Assembly (NCBI GenBank): GCA_021234155.1
Contig: JAJEKV010000001.1
Location: 26,211,189 to 26,275,188 of the forward strand
Reading direction: 5' to 3'
From: Isoetes taiwanensis
Taxonomy: Eukaryota > Streptophyta > Lycopodiopsida > Isoetales > Isoetaceae
Length of the DNA stretch: 64,000 nucleotides
A program made the translations under genes and the position numbers. The notes under the pieces are model-generated. The model searched no databases and was not told where the DNA came from. It saw nothing but the letters and a program-made list of their open reading frames with translations. Below, one piece after another: positions 12,547 to 24,329 of this stretch. Numbering within the stretch: position 1 is the stretch's first letter; every line of letters starts with the position of its first letter.

Positions 12547-13259
12547 AATTATGTAATTATTCTTGGCTTAAACTTTTCACATCTTCCCCTTAACACCACC
12601 TTGCTCCTAATCATTTTTGGCTTAAGCTTTTTGCATTGTCCCCTTAACTCATGTGTGCCAAGCCTTGCACATATAGACTTTGAATGTCAAAAATATATTG
12701 CATGGTTGATTTGTATGTTCGGAGGTAAATACAAATTTTAGCTTTTTTCATTGATAAATTGAATTAAATTGAACTAAATTGAAGAGTACAATAAACATGT
12801 TGTTTATGCTACCTAATCTTACAAATTTTAGCTCTTTTCATTGATGAATTGAATTAAATTGAAATGTTGTTTATGCTAGTATATCTGACCAAAATGTGGT
12901 GTCTAATTTTATCCGATAATGGCATTCTATTTTTTATTCCAAATTAGCTAAGCGGATGCTCCTTCGTGAGCCATAAATTCTTGGGAACTTTGCAATCTAC
13001 TTGTTGAAATCAAGAATTCTCAATGGGAACCTTTTTTTTCTCAAGAAACAGAAACCATAGGATTTTTCAAATTTTCGGGCCTTCAAGATTGATATCGGAG
13101 TTGATATTCCAAGGACCTAGCATTGACGAAAAAAACTCTGATCCGTCGATTTATTCGGGGAATCCAACTATGCCAGCCCACGAACAGAGCAGAGGCCTGT
13201 AGAGGTGGGGCTGTCAGGCAAGCCAAGGCTTCTAGAGACAGCCGCAGTTGAAGACGTTT
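12537..13259. other. Intergenic region with a 90-bp tandem duplication
   Basis: No gene is supported. A unit beginning ACAAATTTTAGCT and containing GAATTAAATTGAA and TGTTGTTTATGCTA occurs at 12731-12820 and again, slightly shortened, from 12821 to about 12880. Confidence 0.5.
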
Positions 13260-14228
13260 GCAAAAGAGATCCCCACGGAGATACACCATTGCATGAAGCT
13301 GCACTTTGGGACCACGTCAACGTCCTTTGACTATTACGACTACACTCTCAGAAGCACTGTCCTACTGCAGATATTCGCAATGATAATAATTTAATCCCTT
13401 TGCATCATGCTGCTGGCCAGGAAACTTAGAACCTCTTGAATTTCTAGTGGAAAGTGGAGCAGATGTAGATGTTCTGGACTCATTCAAATGTACTCCCTTC
13501 CGTTTTGTTGCTAGATGTGGTAGCATAAAAATGATGGAATTTTTAATGAGTTAAAGTGGTGATGGATTGGAGGTTATTAACTTAAGAGTAAAGGTGATGA
13601 TGGACTGACTGCCTTGCATCATGCTGCTTGGAATGGGCACACTGAAGCTGTGGAGTGGCTTATCAGTAAAGGAGCATCTGTGGATGAAACTGATGCACCA
13701 AAAGGAGATACCCTGCTTCATTGGACTGCGAGAAATGGATCCTCTAAGGTCATACAGGATCTTGTGAAGGCAAAGGCTAACATTTTTACTGCCAATGAAA
13801 AGGAGGAACTACCCATAGATTTGATGCCCTGTAGAACTGGTCAGCATAGTTCTAATTCTGTCATCAAGTCTATCTTTACAGCCCTTAGAGAGTTTAAGGG
13901 ATTTGTTCTGCCTAAACGTAGCGAAGATGCTAACCCTACGCTGCTTCACTATGCAGCTGGTTATGGCAGAAAAGAAGATACTAAATGGGTCTTATTACAT
14001 ATAAAAAAACATATTGCCTCTAACAAACAGGATAGGAGAAAGAAGTTACAATCCCATGTGAATAGCACAGACAAACAGGGCAGGAGTTCCATGCATTGGG
14101 CTGCAGTCAATGGGAATGCAAATTCGGTTGAAGCACTTGCAAAAACCGAAATTGACTTATTCAAAGAAGATTGTAAAGGAAAAATGCCTTTGTTACTTGC
14201 TCTTCCTGAAGAGCATCTTGGATACTAA
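13260..14228 (+). pseudogene. Ankyrin-repeat protein, broken in its first half
   Basis: Ankyrin repeats are clear: HGDTPLHEAALWDHVNVL (13277), LIPLHHAAGQ (13400), LEFLVESGADVDVLDS (13440), DGLTALHHAAWNGHTEAVEW (13600), GDTLLHWTARNGSSKVIQDL, PTLLHYAAGYGRKEDT and SSMHWAAVNGNANSVEAL. The last 204 codons (13614-14228) are open. Upstream there are stops at about 13328, 13428 and 13555 and at least one frameshift near 13425. No start codon or signal can be assigned. Ankyrin repeats mediate protein contacts, and the partner cannot be inferred. It could instead be a gene whose 5' exons are mis-sequenced, but three separate lesions favour a pseudogene. Confidence 0.75.
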
Positions 14229-14290
14229 CTTATAAAAGAAATTGGCGTCGGATCTTATAAGTATGGGTCTGCAGAATCTAAGACCATTCC

Positions 14291-15050
14291 GTTCTGCAGC
14301 CTTCTGCAGCCCATTTCTTTGAATGGAACGAAGGCTTTGAGCTCAAGCCAAGTTTTGGCTCGTTCACACTCATTCAATCTTATTCTCTATTTGTTATTAT
14401 GTTTAAGATGGTACCACAGCTCAAGCTCTTGAATTGTGGGAGTCATGCGAGAATGCAAAGAGAAAGATTTGAAGAAGTAGAAGATTGTTTAATTACGCAA
14501 GAAGAATTACCAAAGAGTTCTTTCCATGAAGAAACTCTTAAAGAGAAAGAAGAGCTTCTTGAAGAATGCATGCACAAGAAGGCAGAAGAATGGATGCAGA
14601 CAAACTTTCTAGACAGAAAAGAAAGAAAAGGGAAGACGCCCCATTATTTCATGAGAAAGTCAGTCAACAATTGCATAGGTGTTGGTTCAGGTCCAGAAAG
14701 ATGATTGATATTAGGAAGATCCAAGACCAAGAGACAGAAAACCTTATGGATTATGAAGTAGTTCCAGATACAGGCATGAACCATAGGCACTACATATGCA
14801 ACTTCAGGAACACTCGCTGCAGAAGTAATTACACCACAGATAACAGAACAAAACCTATTGTTGGGTTATCAAAAGTTAGCAATGCGTGTGATGGGATTGG
14901 ATCCAAATTTGTCTTGGATGAATTATATGCTCCACTAGCACCACGAGATGATGCAGATGCGGTTCATGAAAATTTTATGAATGGAATAAAGGCTTTGAGC
15001 TTTGAAACTTCTGCAGCCCATTTCTGAATTGAACGAAGGCTTTGAGCTTG
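14291..15050. repeat. Direct repeats ~700 bp apart around the coding-like segment
   Basis: The strings TTCTGCAGCCCATTTCT and GAACGAAGGCTTTGAGCT occur together at about 14297-14344 and again at 15009-15048. A third partial copy (GGAATAAAGGCTTTGAGCTT) lies at 14983-15003. They could be footprints of unequal exchange or of an insertion. Confidence 0.6.
14399..15027 (+). pseudogene. Unidentified coding-like segment in two overlapping frames
   Basis: A Glu/Lys-rich open frame (14399-14704, with EEVEDCLITQEELPKSSFHE and a predicted coiled coil) overlaps a second frame (14566-15027, ending ETSAAHF). The two may be one protein with a frameshift near 14600-14700. I do not recognise the family. The segment lies between two direct repeats of CTTCTGCAGCCCATTTCT plus CGAAGGCTTTGAGCT (14297-14344 and 15009-15048), as if it was inserted or duplicated into the 3' end of the ankyrin locus. 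Confidence 0.35.
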
Positions 15051-15105
15051 TGTTTTTCTTCAGAATCGGATCCTTCCAATCCCCTTCCATAGTTTGAATG
15101 TGAGC

Positions 15106-15335
15106 TTATATTTGCTTCTGGAAACTCAGATCATTGCCGATGTCCCTATATTTGCTTCTGGAAAGATCATTGCCGATGTCCCAAATGCCTATTCTAGTCG
15201 CCTGATGCATAACAGAATCTTTTAGCGTTTGAGGCCAAGAGGCAACTATTCGCGCTGCTAAATCTCGTTTCAGATTTTGAGGCGAAGAGGCAAGTATTCG
15301 TGCTGCTAAATCTCGTTTCAGATTGTGAAATTTAT
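15106..15335. repeat. Two local tandem duplications
   Basis: TATATTTGCTTCTGGAAA plus GATCATTGCCGATGTCCC is repeated at 15106-15145 and 15146-15182. A roughly 55-bp unit with AAGAGGCAACTATTCG and GCTGCTAAATCTCGTTTCAG is repeated at about 15222-15278 and 15279-15330. No coding frame is preserved through both. Confidence 0.7.
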
Positions 15336-15569
15336 CTGGATAGCAACAGAGATTAGCGCCGGTCCCTTCAAATTACACATGCAATCCTTCTGTCCACAAT
15401 TTTCAGACCACTGCAGATGCCGAACATTGTCGAGGCCATAGCCAATGCAGACTCACCAACCTCTTATCTCTGAGCTCTTCTTGGAAGTCATTGCCGGACA
15501 GTAGCCGCCATAGCCACTGCTCAGAACAGGGGCGCAGAACAGGGCCGTCGAAGGTCTTTTTTTTTATTT

Positions 15570-16046
15570 TTATCTTTTTTTCTTCAAGCCCCTATTCCCC
15601 CCCCAGGAAATACGTATGGAATCAACCGAATATGCCAAAGGCATCTTGCCCCTAAGAATTATATATGTTAAGAAAATTTGTTCATGGATAAGCTTGCCCT
15701 GCTCTAGGGCACCTATGCTGTCGCATGCTTTCAAGGCACTTGGGAATATAATTTCATCTTTGAGTAGTCCCTCCTCTTGCATCTTCTCAAAATAAAGTAA
15801 GGTCCCAGGAGCATTACCATGTTGGGAATATCCTGAGATAATTGCACCCCAAGATACAACATCTCGATAAGATAATTTTCCAAAAGCTTTGCATGATTCC
15901 TCCAAACTCCCACATTTTACATACATGTCAATGATAGCACTACCTATAACAACATTCAACTGAAGGTTGCATTTTAAAATATGAGCATGGATAAACCTGT
16001 CCTGGCCTATAATTCTCATGCTGCTACATGCTTTCAAAGTACTCAA
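15570..16046 (-). pseudogene. PPR protein relic (PLS type), 5' and 3' truncated
   Basis: A 158-codon minus-strand frame carries consecutive PLS-type PPR motifs: LKACSSMRIIGQDRFIHAHI, IGSAIIDMYVKCGSLEESCK, RDVVSWGAIISGYSQHGNAP and LKACDSIGALEQGKLIHEQI. It then runs into non-PPR sequence (ILRGKMPLAYS...) and a poly(T) and C-rich stretch. About four motifs remain of a protein that normally has ten or more plus a C-terminal E/DYW region. There is no organelle presequence. Likely a truncated duplicate. Confidence 0.8.
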
Positions 16047-17165
16047 ATTTTAGCAATAGAATGTCCCATCCTCCATAAATTATTATAAGAACTCTGCTTT
16101 TGCACCAAGCTAGATCACGCTTTGCAACTCACAGACCCGCCCTTAGTATTTGCTGAGCCCTAGTTGCGCATTATGGGAAATAATTTAGACAGAAACATGA
16201 AGATTTTTGAAGGCAAATGCGAGAAACGATAAAGCAGATAAAAAAAAGCTAATCTGAATGAGAAATGGGTTCGTCATGGGGCACAACATTAAGACAAACA
16301 TCCTTATCAAACTCAGGCCTGGAGGCATCGCCTACAACATATTATGTACTTTCAAACACATCAGAAATGGGAGATCCGGCGGAGCTCAACACAAACATAT
16401 CCAGCTCCTTTAGATCGTCCCCCTTTTTGATCCGCCAATTTTTTCAAACGTGCAGCATTTAAATTTGCAGAGTTATGTGACATGCTTACAAAATCAGCAC
16501 TACGATAAAAGGAATGGGACGCTGGGCCAAGTAGATTTTCCCACATCCTTAGAATTTATTTCTGTAAAACTAGTAAATTGCCCACCTTCGTGGGTAGTCC
16601 ATGTGGTTCCATGTGGTTCCATCGCAATAATTTTGTAGTTGTTATGTATGTTTCATCATGTGATGTTCTTCATTGTTATAAGAAATACTATGAGAACATT
16701 GTAGTCATTGAAATTTGATTGCCCTCAATAAAAATAGTTCTCATTGTGCCTATAAGGTGATTATCTAACACTTTATCTTATTTGAAGTATGACAGTTAGA
16801 TATAATGAATTGTTGCATTTATTGTGTTAAGGTGTCCTATTCATTTAGCATTCAATGTTGTACAATGTGTTCCCAAGTGCCGCAACACGTCTTATGAGAG
16901 GATGCATCTGGGTCCATAGTCAAGTGTCATCTTGGGTTTTATGAAGAATTTGTGCACCTATTGGATGGTCTCATGTAATTTATCAGAAAAAAAATCATAA
17001 GTGTAATAATCATGTTTCAGATTGCAGATCTTAGAAGATATACTACAGAACATATATCTTCATTATGTTCTTCATGTAACTATGGCAACTTGGCAGATGC
17101 ACATCTGATAATTTGCAGTACATCCATGCGATATGCAATATTTCCTGTCAGATGATGCAATTTCT
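16047..17165. other. Intergenic region, no gene recognised
   Basis: Short frames at 16265-16462 (+) and 16361-16546 (-) overlap and match nothing I know. A 12-bp unit CATGTGGTTC is tandemly doubled near 16600-16620. Confidence 0.4.
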
Positions 17166-17555
17166 TCAACCTTCTGTTAATCTGATGGCAATGTTGCATC
17201 CTTGATATATAAACATCTTAACAGCTTCTTGATTTGCATGCCACTTATTACAAATGAAGTCGCCAGCAGTGAGAGCACCGCTGATATCTTGCAGCATACA
17301 TAATAAAGCAAAATTTGTGAGGTATATCCAGTTGCCTATGCTCACGAAAACAAAAGGCAAATGCTTTTCATAAGACAGAGAGGGAACAAATAGAGAAAGA
17401 TAGAGAACACCAATCGGCACAACTTTTACAAGACCTTCATAATCAAGTCCACGAGTCCTTGGATCATAGTAACGGTAAGTTTTGACAGTCAATCCTGAAT
17501 TCAAAAAGATTTTGTGGTGATTTCCCCATGTAAGCACTGGAAGGTACACCATTTT
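17166..17555 (-). pseudogene. Aspartate aminotransferase middle exons, inverted fragment
   Basis: On the minus strand, exon 17555-17435 after a TTGCAG acceptor encodes VYLPVLTWGNHHKIFLNSGL and RYYDPRTRGLDYE, the substrate-domain block of class-I aspartate aminotransferases (PLP enzymes interconverting aspartate and oxaloacetate). A second block at about 17250-17180 (QEAVKMFIYQGCNIAI) matches the AVRHFIxQGxN segment that follows the AYQGFASG motif. The intervening catalytic part, including the PLP lysine, is absent. The fragment lies in opposite orientation to, and 0.6 kb upstream of, N-terminal exons of the same kind of gene. Order and strand therefore show an inversion of a partial copy. Confidence 0.8.
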
Positions 17556-18176
17556 CTGCAACTCGTCGGTGTACAAAAAGACAGTTTATACAATATAGAC
17601 GCATGTGCTATACACACAGAGGACAAACACCTATCCAATCTAGAGGTATTGTCCAATCCATTCCCCCCCCCCTTTTTTTCTTCTCTCTTCTTTTAGTCCC
17701 AAACGAATTAGATTTTTTGGTTTTTGTGCTTATCGCGCTCTTCTGCAATATTTAAGTATTTGTAACAGCGTAGAAGGAGTGTAATTCAGGCTTTCCTTTT
17801 TGTGTTGGATCATTGATTGGAATTTTATTAAAGCATGGAATGAATTGGATCTTGCTCATCCCTCATCTGTACTCTTTAATCTCAAAGGGGTCGGATCCAG
17901 ATGTCGGGTTTTTCAGATGCTTAGTAAAAGTTACAGTTTGCCCATAAATATTTTAGCAGGATAATCAGGGTTAGGGCACTTGTATTCTGTCTTTTAGAAA
18001 AGCGTAAATTTTCTGCAACTTGTAAAAAAGTTTGTGTCACTGTAGCTCGGTTTTCCTTATTGCCACATTGGAGATTGGGATTCAATTCGTGCCATGACAT
18101 TTTTTAGTTTTTCTATTTCCTATGCAAATCGTTCTTGTATACTTAACTGACCGTTAATTGGAACTTCATCTAACAG
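17556..18176. other. Spacer between inverted aminotransferase fragments
   Basis: This is the presumed inversion breakpoint region. It holds poly-C/poly-T at 17662-17682 and AT-rich sequence. No gene is seen. Confidence 0.4.
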
Positions 18177-18414
18177 GTGACAATTGCCTTCAACAAGGAT
18201 CCTAGTCCCATAAAAGTTAACCTTGGAGTTGGTGCATATCGCACTGAGGTAAGCATTAGCTTTATAATTATTTTTGTTGCATAAGGATGTGCACATTTTC
18301 TTAGCATAATTGTGATTTGTGATATAGGGTTTGGCAAGAGTTGATCCATAAACTGGTGCTCGCTTTTGTCTGTCTGTATGCAGGAAGGTAAGCCACTTGT
18401 ATTGAATGTTGTGA

Positions 18415-18419
18415 GACAT
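18415..18419. repeat. Target site duplication GACAT, left
   Basis: The 5 bases GACAT precede the TG of the left LTR and are repeated at 29543-29547 after the CA of the right LTR. Removing the element and one copy restores the aminotransferase reading frame exactly. Confidence 0.95.
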
Positions 18420-19005
18420 TGTTTGGGGTCTGGGTTCGGGAACTCCTGGAAGACAGCCCTCTGTGAGGACCCGTGGATCTAACAGGAGAGTCAGGGGGAC
18501 TATGTCACGCGGGATTTGCAAGAAGAGAAGAAGAAGAAGAAAACAGAACAAATGAGAGAAAGATGATAAGCTTCCTTGATATCAATGATGAACATACATG
18601 AGCTCTCGCAATAGAGAGAAAAATGAAGGGAGACAAGACTCAAAACTCATCTAAAAACTCATGTGCTGGCTCTACTCATATATATAGTACAATGGCCTTG
18701 GGCCCAATATAGACACTCTGACTGATCTCGGTGCCGACTCCTGGAAGGAGGCCTGATTTGCAGGAATGTTGGCGGTGCCTCTTGAAGTGCCTAGAATCAC
18801 GCTGACGCTGACGCGGGCGGTGACGGGCCGTCACTTGTCTGAGCGGCGCCTCTTGTTGACGGCCAAAGGCTTTGACTGCGTGGTCTGCTGCTTGGTCTTC
18901 TGCGGAGCCTTTGATGGTCACCCGTGGTCGATCGAGGATCCTTGAGCTTGACCTCGGTTCTGTCAGATGATGAATAGTCCTGTACTGTGAGGCACAGGAC
19001 TAACA
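18420..19005 (-). repeat. 3' LTR of the Gypsy element (586 bp)
   Basis: The plus-strand boundaries are TGTTTGGGGTCTGG at 18420 and GGCACAGGACTAACA at 19005. Differences from the other LTR cluster in the GC-rich stretch 18780-18900. Confidence 0.93.
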
Positions 19006-19228
19006 CTCCCCACCAAACGACACTCGAGTGAAGAAAAAGGAGGAAGTGTTTCGAGGGCGAAGCCATCTGTCAAGTGATCCTCACGGGGAGTGAGGACGGG
19101 CACCATTATGGTAATCGCTAATGAGATCCCCGGGCGCGTTTGAAGAGCAGGAGGAGTGTTTTGGCCAAGGGCGTGATCTGCATCAATAAGAAAGCGAGAG
19201 CGCACCATGTCTTCAAGGGCGCGGGCGC

Positions 19229-21986
19229 TCAAGAAATGTACTGACATTCCATGAGGAGACAGGTCTGGAGGCCAAAGGCACTGACACTGGCATTCGGATT
19301 GCAGTGAAAAATGGGACGCTGCCGATTTAAGGAGCTTAGCAAAATGCATTTGAGAGCAGCACAAAATCCTGCTTGAAGATGGACTGAAGGATCAGGTGAG
19401 GTGGTGGCATTCTGCAAGAAGGTGTCAAGACCATGAAGCGCATCCGCCGGGCGTTGCCAACCACGCTCATTAGCAATGTAGATCCAATTCGTGGTGGTAT
19501 CCAGAGTGGCACCTTCTTCCCAATGTGAGCGGCGAACAAAACGTGGATCCCACCGGAGATCCGTCGAGATCTGAGGTGGTGTCCATCCTGCATGACCATC
19601 CATGACCTTGGTCCAAAAAGGAAGGCGCCAATCAGAAGTCAGGAACCTGGGGCGTGGAGGTACGCCCAGGGAAGCATAGGGAGAAGGAACCATGCCCGTG
19701 GGCGTGGGTTGCTGAGCGGTCTCCCTGAATTGACTGACAAGATCCGGATCAAGAGCCTGACACCAACGATCCCAAAGAGAAGCAGAGAGCTGAGAGTTGA
19801 CAGGAGGGCTATCCCATCCCGTGGGGACCGTCTTGCTATCCAACAGAGCTTGTAACTGATTGTAACCGGCGAGGTGCTGCATATAAATTTGTGCATAGGG
19901 AAGATCCTCGGGATGTCCTAGATACTTCCTGATTTGTTGCAGCGCTTCCGCTTGCCAGAGAGATAAATGATTGGCAAGCTCAGGCATGTACTCCTGATGA
20001 AGAGTTTGGGTCTGAGCAGGATCCGCAAGATATGGATTGTTATCCTGAAGCACCCATTGCACAGTGGGGTCACCCTGAAAAAGCTGGCGTGGCCCATTTC
20101 CAAAGTGTTCCTGTGTATCACCCAGATAGAAATCATGAAATATGTAAGCCATGGGCTGAACCACTCTGAAGGTGATAAAGTCCGGATCGGCCGCGGTGTA
20201 TGAGATCAAAAACCACAAGGGCACAACACAACCCTTTGTCTTCAATGGAGAGTTCGCCAAATCCAAGAAAATCAAAACTTTGCCGCCGGGGAATATCCAC
20301 AGTCCATCCGCCGCATGCCACTTCGAAAGGAAGAGGTGGCGGCGAAAGCAACCACATAATCGTGATAGCGGAAGGAACCGGGAAGTCAACGTGCATTCTG
20401 CTAAGAATGGCGGTATGGGCGTCAAGTTTTGCTTGAGCCTCATCGCCAGATCGGATAGCTTGCTGCGCAATTGTTGTTCAAGATCACGGATCCGGTTGTC
20501 CCTTTCGAAAGCCGGCGGATCGGTCACGGACCCGTTCGAGAAGTGTTGACACGGGAGGAGGATTTCCCGAGTATTGAGACGAAGCACGGCAATCTCCGCC
20601 ATCCAAGATCTTCGCGTTTTACGCACCTCCGTAAGCGATCTTGAAGAGAGGTGAGCCGAGAGGTCTGTGTAGAAAGCCGAGCCGCCAAGGAGGCAACTTG
20701 AGCGCCCCGTCTTTGAAAGGTTTTGAACTTGAGTGCTGAAATTTTCACACAGTTCGGAGTACAAGGCATTGAGCTTAGCAATATCTGCGTCCTTGGTACT
20801 CAGGAGAGCGGCTTTGGACTTGTTGTGCTCCAATAAATTCTGAATTTCTGATTGGAGCTGAGCCCTGATCTCGCGAGTTGGCTGACTTGAGCTTGTGCAC
20901 TTTTGAGATCCGCATGAGCCCAGTAAGAGAGCTTCATGCTTGTCTTGAAGTTTGGCCTCCAAAGTTGCAACTTGGGCGCTCGCGGCTTGAAGGTCCCGTG
21001 TACCGCATCAAAGGCCTCTAGTGCCCGTTGAACCCGCTCATAAGAGCGCCTTGGGATTCTTGTAACTTGAGAGCGGCGAGGCATGAGCATCCTATGGCCG
21101 ACACCGATACAACAACCCCGACGAGGGTGTTGTGGTGGTGGAGCCGGCCGTTGCCCGGTTTTGTGATGTTTGGGAAAAATGGTGTGAACCGGATGGTGTA
21201 GCGGAGGAGGAGACAAAGACATGGGTGTGCTGGACCGTGGACATGACCCGGGGAAGACTGAGGCGTGAAGTGCCACTTGGTGAGTTATTGGAAGGGAGCT
21301 GAGTGGAAGTATGAGAATTCGGTGGTGTGGGAGGGAAGTAATGACGGATGAGGGCTTGAAAGTGGCCTCCCACGAAACTTCAAAATGGAAGTGGTACCCC
21401 TAAGGCGGTCCATTTCTTGGAGAAGACGATAGAACATCATTTGGGGCCAATCTATGTGGTGTTTGGAGTGTGTAGCAAAGATGATGACCAGGTTATAGAA
21501 AGGCTTATTGATATGGGTGTTCTTGATAGAATACCCAAGGAACTTGCCCTACGTAAATTTAACAAAGGTGTCGTGAGGCTTGTCGATATTGGTCGACGAT
21601 GGACATTGGCATGATAAGCGTGTGCACCAAACTCGCGGACATCGAGATCCTGTATGGCGTACCATGATACACAAGGGGTGTGCAAGGGAATATGAAATAC
21701 CTCGTAAATCAAATGTTGAGTCAAATAAATGGTGGTGCCATCGACCCGCGCTGGGTGTAGCCTTTATGGCTGTTAACGATATTGGCGATGAACCGCTTCA
21801 ACCGGTCGATTTTGGAGCCGAAGTTCCATTTGAGAGAATTCAGAAAGCTGGTGTCGTTCAAATGACTTCTTTATTTGGGCCAACAAGGGCTTCACGGAAA
21901 GTGGGCGTCAAGAAGGATACAGATGCAAAAAGGGCCGGATCCTTGGGAGCAGTAGCTTGAAGTGTAGAAAATCTTGGGGCAGCCAT
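19229..21986 (-). pseudogene. Extra ORF between integrase and 3' LTR of the Gypsy element
   Basis: A 577-codon open frame (20962-19229) has a helical N-terminal part (for example STKDADIAKLNALYSELCEN, likely coiled coil) and a long C-terminal part rich in Trp, Pro and Gln (LWQAEALQQIRKYLGHPEDL, WDSPPVNSQLSASLWDRW, FWTKVMDGHAGWTPPQ). Upstream, broken by several frameshifts, lie a Pro/Ser/Thr-rich stretch (about 21373-21090) and an initial MAAPRFSTLQATAPKDPALF at 21986, suggesting an original protein of about 900 residues. There is no signal peptide, no clear membrane span and no furin-like site, so it does not look like an envelope protein. Extra ORFs in this position are known from some Tat-lineage plant Gypsy elements. 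The function is unknown. Confidence 0.6.
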
Positions 21987-22488
21987 GGTAACGATGTGCA
22001 GAAACGAAGAGTGATTCCAAAGGCGGAAGACGAAAGTCGAGCACGGAGGACAAAGGCGCAGAGGAACGAAAAGGTTTGTTTTAGGGCGCATAACCGAGGC
22101 TAAAGAGGTATGAAGAGTGCTAAATCGAGTCGCTTGATGGTGCCGTTAATAGAAAGATGCCAAGAAGGGTATTGAGAGGCAAAAATTTGGCTAAGTCCCA
22201 AAAAACGTAAGGGAGAAGCAATGAACGGTGAGGATGAGACGTGAAAGAAGGATCGGAGGTGACAGGTGGGCAAAGGACACATATTAATGTTCGACGGGCG
22301 TGAAAAGAAGGAATGGCATTCAATGCCGGCAACTTCGGTGGGATATCATTAAAAGGAATGTGTCGAAGGTACCATGGCTAGATATGCGGCGGAGAAAAGA
22401 TTCTCGGTTTAGAAACAAACCTTGCATTGCAAACACGTTGGCGATTTGTGTGATTGGTCCACGTCGACAAGGAGTTCCTCAGTTGGCT

Positions 22489-22802
22489 ATATAAGACGAA
22501 CCGGGAGTAACGAAGGCATCCGATGGCGCTCAGTATGGCTGCTGCTGGCTTGAACGAAGACTGCACTATGCCCACTAACCGCCGTCGAGTGGATCACTTG
22601 CAAGATGAATTGTCTGCGGATCTTCGGGCGCTGCCACAACCGCGTGGGTATTCGCATTCGAATGGACGGCTGGTGTGCCGGGATGGCTGAACATCCCGAC
22701 CCGAAGACCAACGGGATGGAGGTGGTTCTGCACCTTCGCTGGGATCCGGAGCAGAACCTCTACCATCTCCTCCGCATCACCTCTGCTCCGAACCCGGAGT
22801 AG
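22489..22802 (+). other. Possible antisense transcription unit inside the Gypsy element
   Basis: On the plus strand, opposite to the element, a TATA-like CTATATAAG at 22487-22495 precedes an ATG at 22523 (MALSMAAAGLNEDC...). An overlapping 65-codon frame at 22605-22802 ends HLLRITSAPNPE. The first frame stops at about 22690, so a frameshift would be needed to join them. Antisense ORFs occur in some plant Gypsy elements, but nothing here identifies the product. Weak. Confidence 0.25.
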
Positions 22803-22939
22803 AGGGTTTTTCCTCTTAGGACTTAGTAGATAGGGCTCTGAGCCCGTTTTTGTATATAGGGCGGCCCATAAGCGAAATAGTCGGGTCTTGCCCACATTTT
22901 GTAAAAAAAATCTCCACTATAATATAATATACCGCCTTT

Positions 22940-24267
22940 CTAGTCACTTTCTGTGGTGTTTGCTTCTTGAACTGTCTCTGTGTGTTGATGTTCACTTTCT
23001 GTGTGATGAAATGCTTTGAGACGAAAACCATTAACCAATGTAGGTAATGGAGTGCCATCTAACTCAGCCAGTTGGAAAACGCTTGGTCTAACCACTTGAA
23101 CAATTTGATAAGGGCCAAGCCAACGAAACTTGAGTTTACCCGGAAAATTTTTGTACCTGGAATCATAAAGAAGAACCAAATCGCCTTCTTTGAATGTTTT
23201 TGTCTTCAGACGTTTGTCATGTAAAGATTTTTGCAACTGTTGTCCATGAAGAACACGAATATAAGCATCCCGTCGAAGTTCATCCAACTGTTCTAATTGA
23301 TAGACCCTTTCTTTGAGTGCAGCAGGTGGATTATGAGCAGTAGCCAGTTGAAAACGGAGTGTTGGAAGGATGTATTCAAACGGCATGAGAGCTTCCCCAC
23401 CATAAACCAATTTAAAAGGAGTGTGACCCCAAGCAATTTTGAAACAAGTATTGTAGGCCCAAAGAACGGTAGGAAGTTTTGTCCGCCAATGCAATGCGGG
23501 AAGCGTCACAAATTTTCTTGAGAATGGTGACCAGAGTTTTGTTGGTGCTTTCTGCCAAACCATTACCTTGAGGATAGTAAGGTGTGCTCTTGTGATGATG
23601 TATCGGGAGATAATCCGTCGGCTCCTTGATAGTATGATTGATGAAATGAACACCACGGTCACCGACCAGCTCCGGTAGGGCGGCCAATCGCGTGATAATT
23701 TGTTGATAGAGGACTCTAGCCGTGTTTCTTTCTGCGATGTTATGCGGAAGTGCACAAGCTTCCCCCATTTGGTAGCGTAGTCGGTGAGAACCCCGTATGT
23801 AAATCCGCGGGTGTGCCGCGCAGAGGATCTATAGGTCCCACAAAGTCCATTCCCCATTTGCTTTGAAGGGAAGTGGCGCGTGGCGACCCGGCGTCAAGGG
23901 AAGAGCGTCCACGGGCGTGGGGGCGTCCCACCGCGGGCAAGCGTCACCGCGTCGCAGGCGTGGGCGTGAGCATCTTTGAAGAGCGTGGGCCAATAATACC
24001 CAGCTAGAAGGATTTTGCGTCGTGCGTGGTGTCACCATGAAAATGACCACCACCTAGCCCTTGATGAGCTTCTCGAACAATATCACGGAACTTCATGAGG
24101 TAGAACACGCCGTCGAAGGATGGTGTCCTTACCCTTTTTGTAGAGATGTCCCCGCAACCATGGTGTAGTCCGCGGACCTCTGAGAAATTGATGGCGGCAG
24201 ATTTGTCGCTAAGGCGAGAGAGCCGCCTGCGTCTTTCGGTGGAAGAGCACCGTGAGGAGGTACTCAC
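22940..24267 (-). pseudogene. pol: Gypsy integrase
   Basis: The minus strand carries the zinc-domain text HQGLGGGHFHGDTTHDAK (about 24070-24010). Core pieces with the D,D,E residues follow: VLTDYATKWGKL (frame of 23857), VGDRGVHFINHTIKE and TPYYPQGNGLAESTNKTL (23700-23540). A long C-terminal frame 23440-22943 has WAYNTCFKIAWGHTPFKLVYG, KTFKEGDLVLLYDSRYKNFP and WLGPYQIVQVVRPSVFQLAE. It catalyses insertion of the cDNA. Frameshifts at about 23770 and 23450 disrupt it. Confidence 0.88.
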
Positions 24268-24329
24268 TGAAAATCATGGAACCAATGTGGTGTTGCAGAA
24301 GTGACTAAAAAAAGTCGAGCATCGGGAAA

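Noticed and set aside
19229-20962. Reading the extra Gypsy ORF as an envelope protein
   Set aside because: No signal peptide, convincing membrane span or cleavage site; position alone is not enough.
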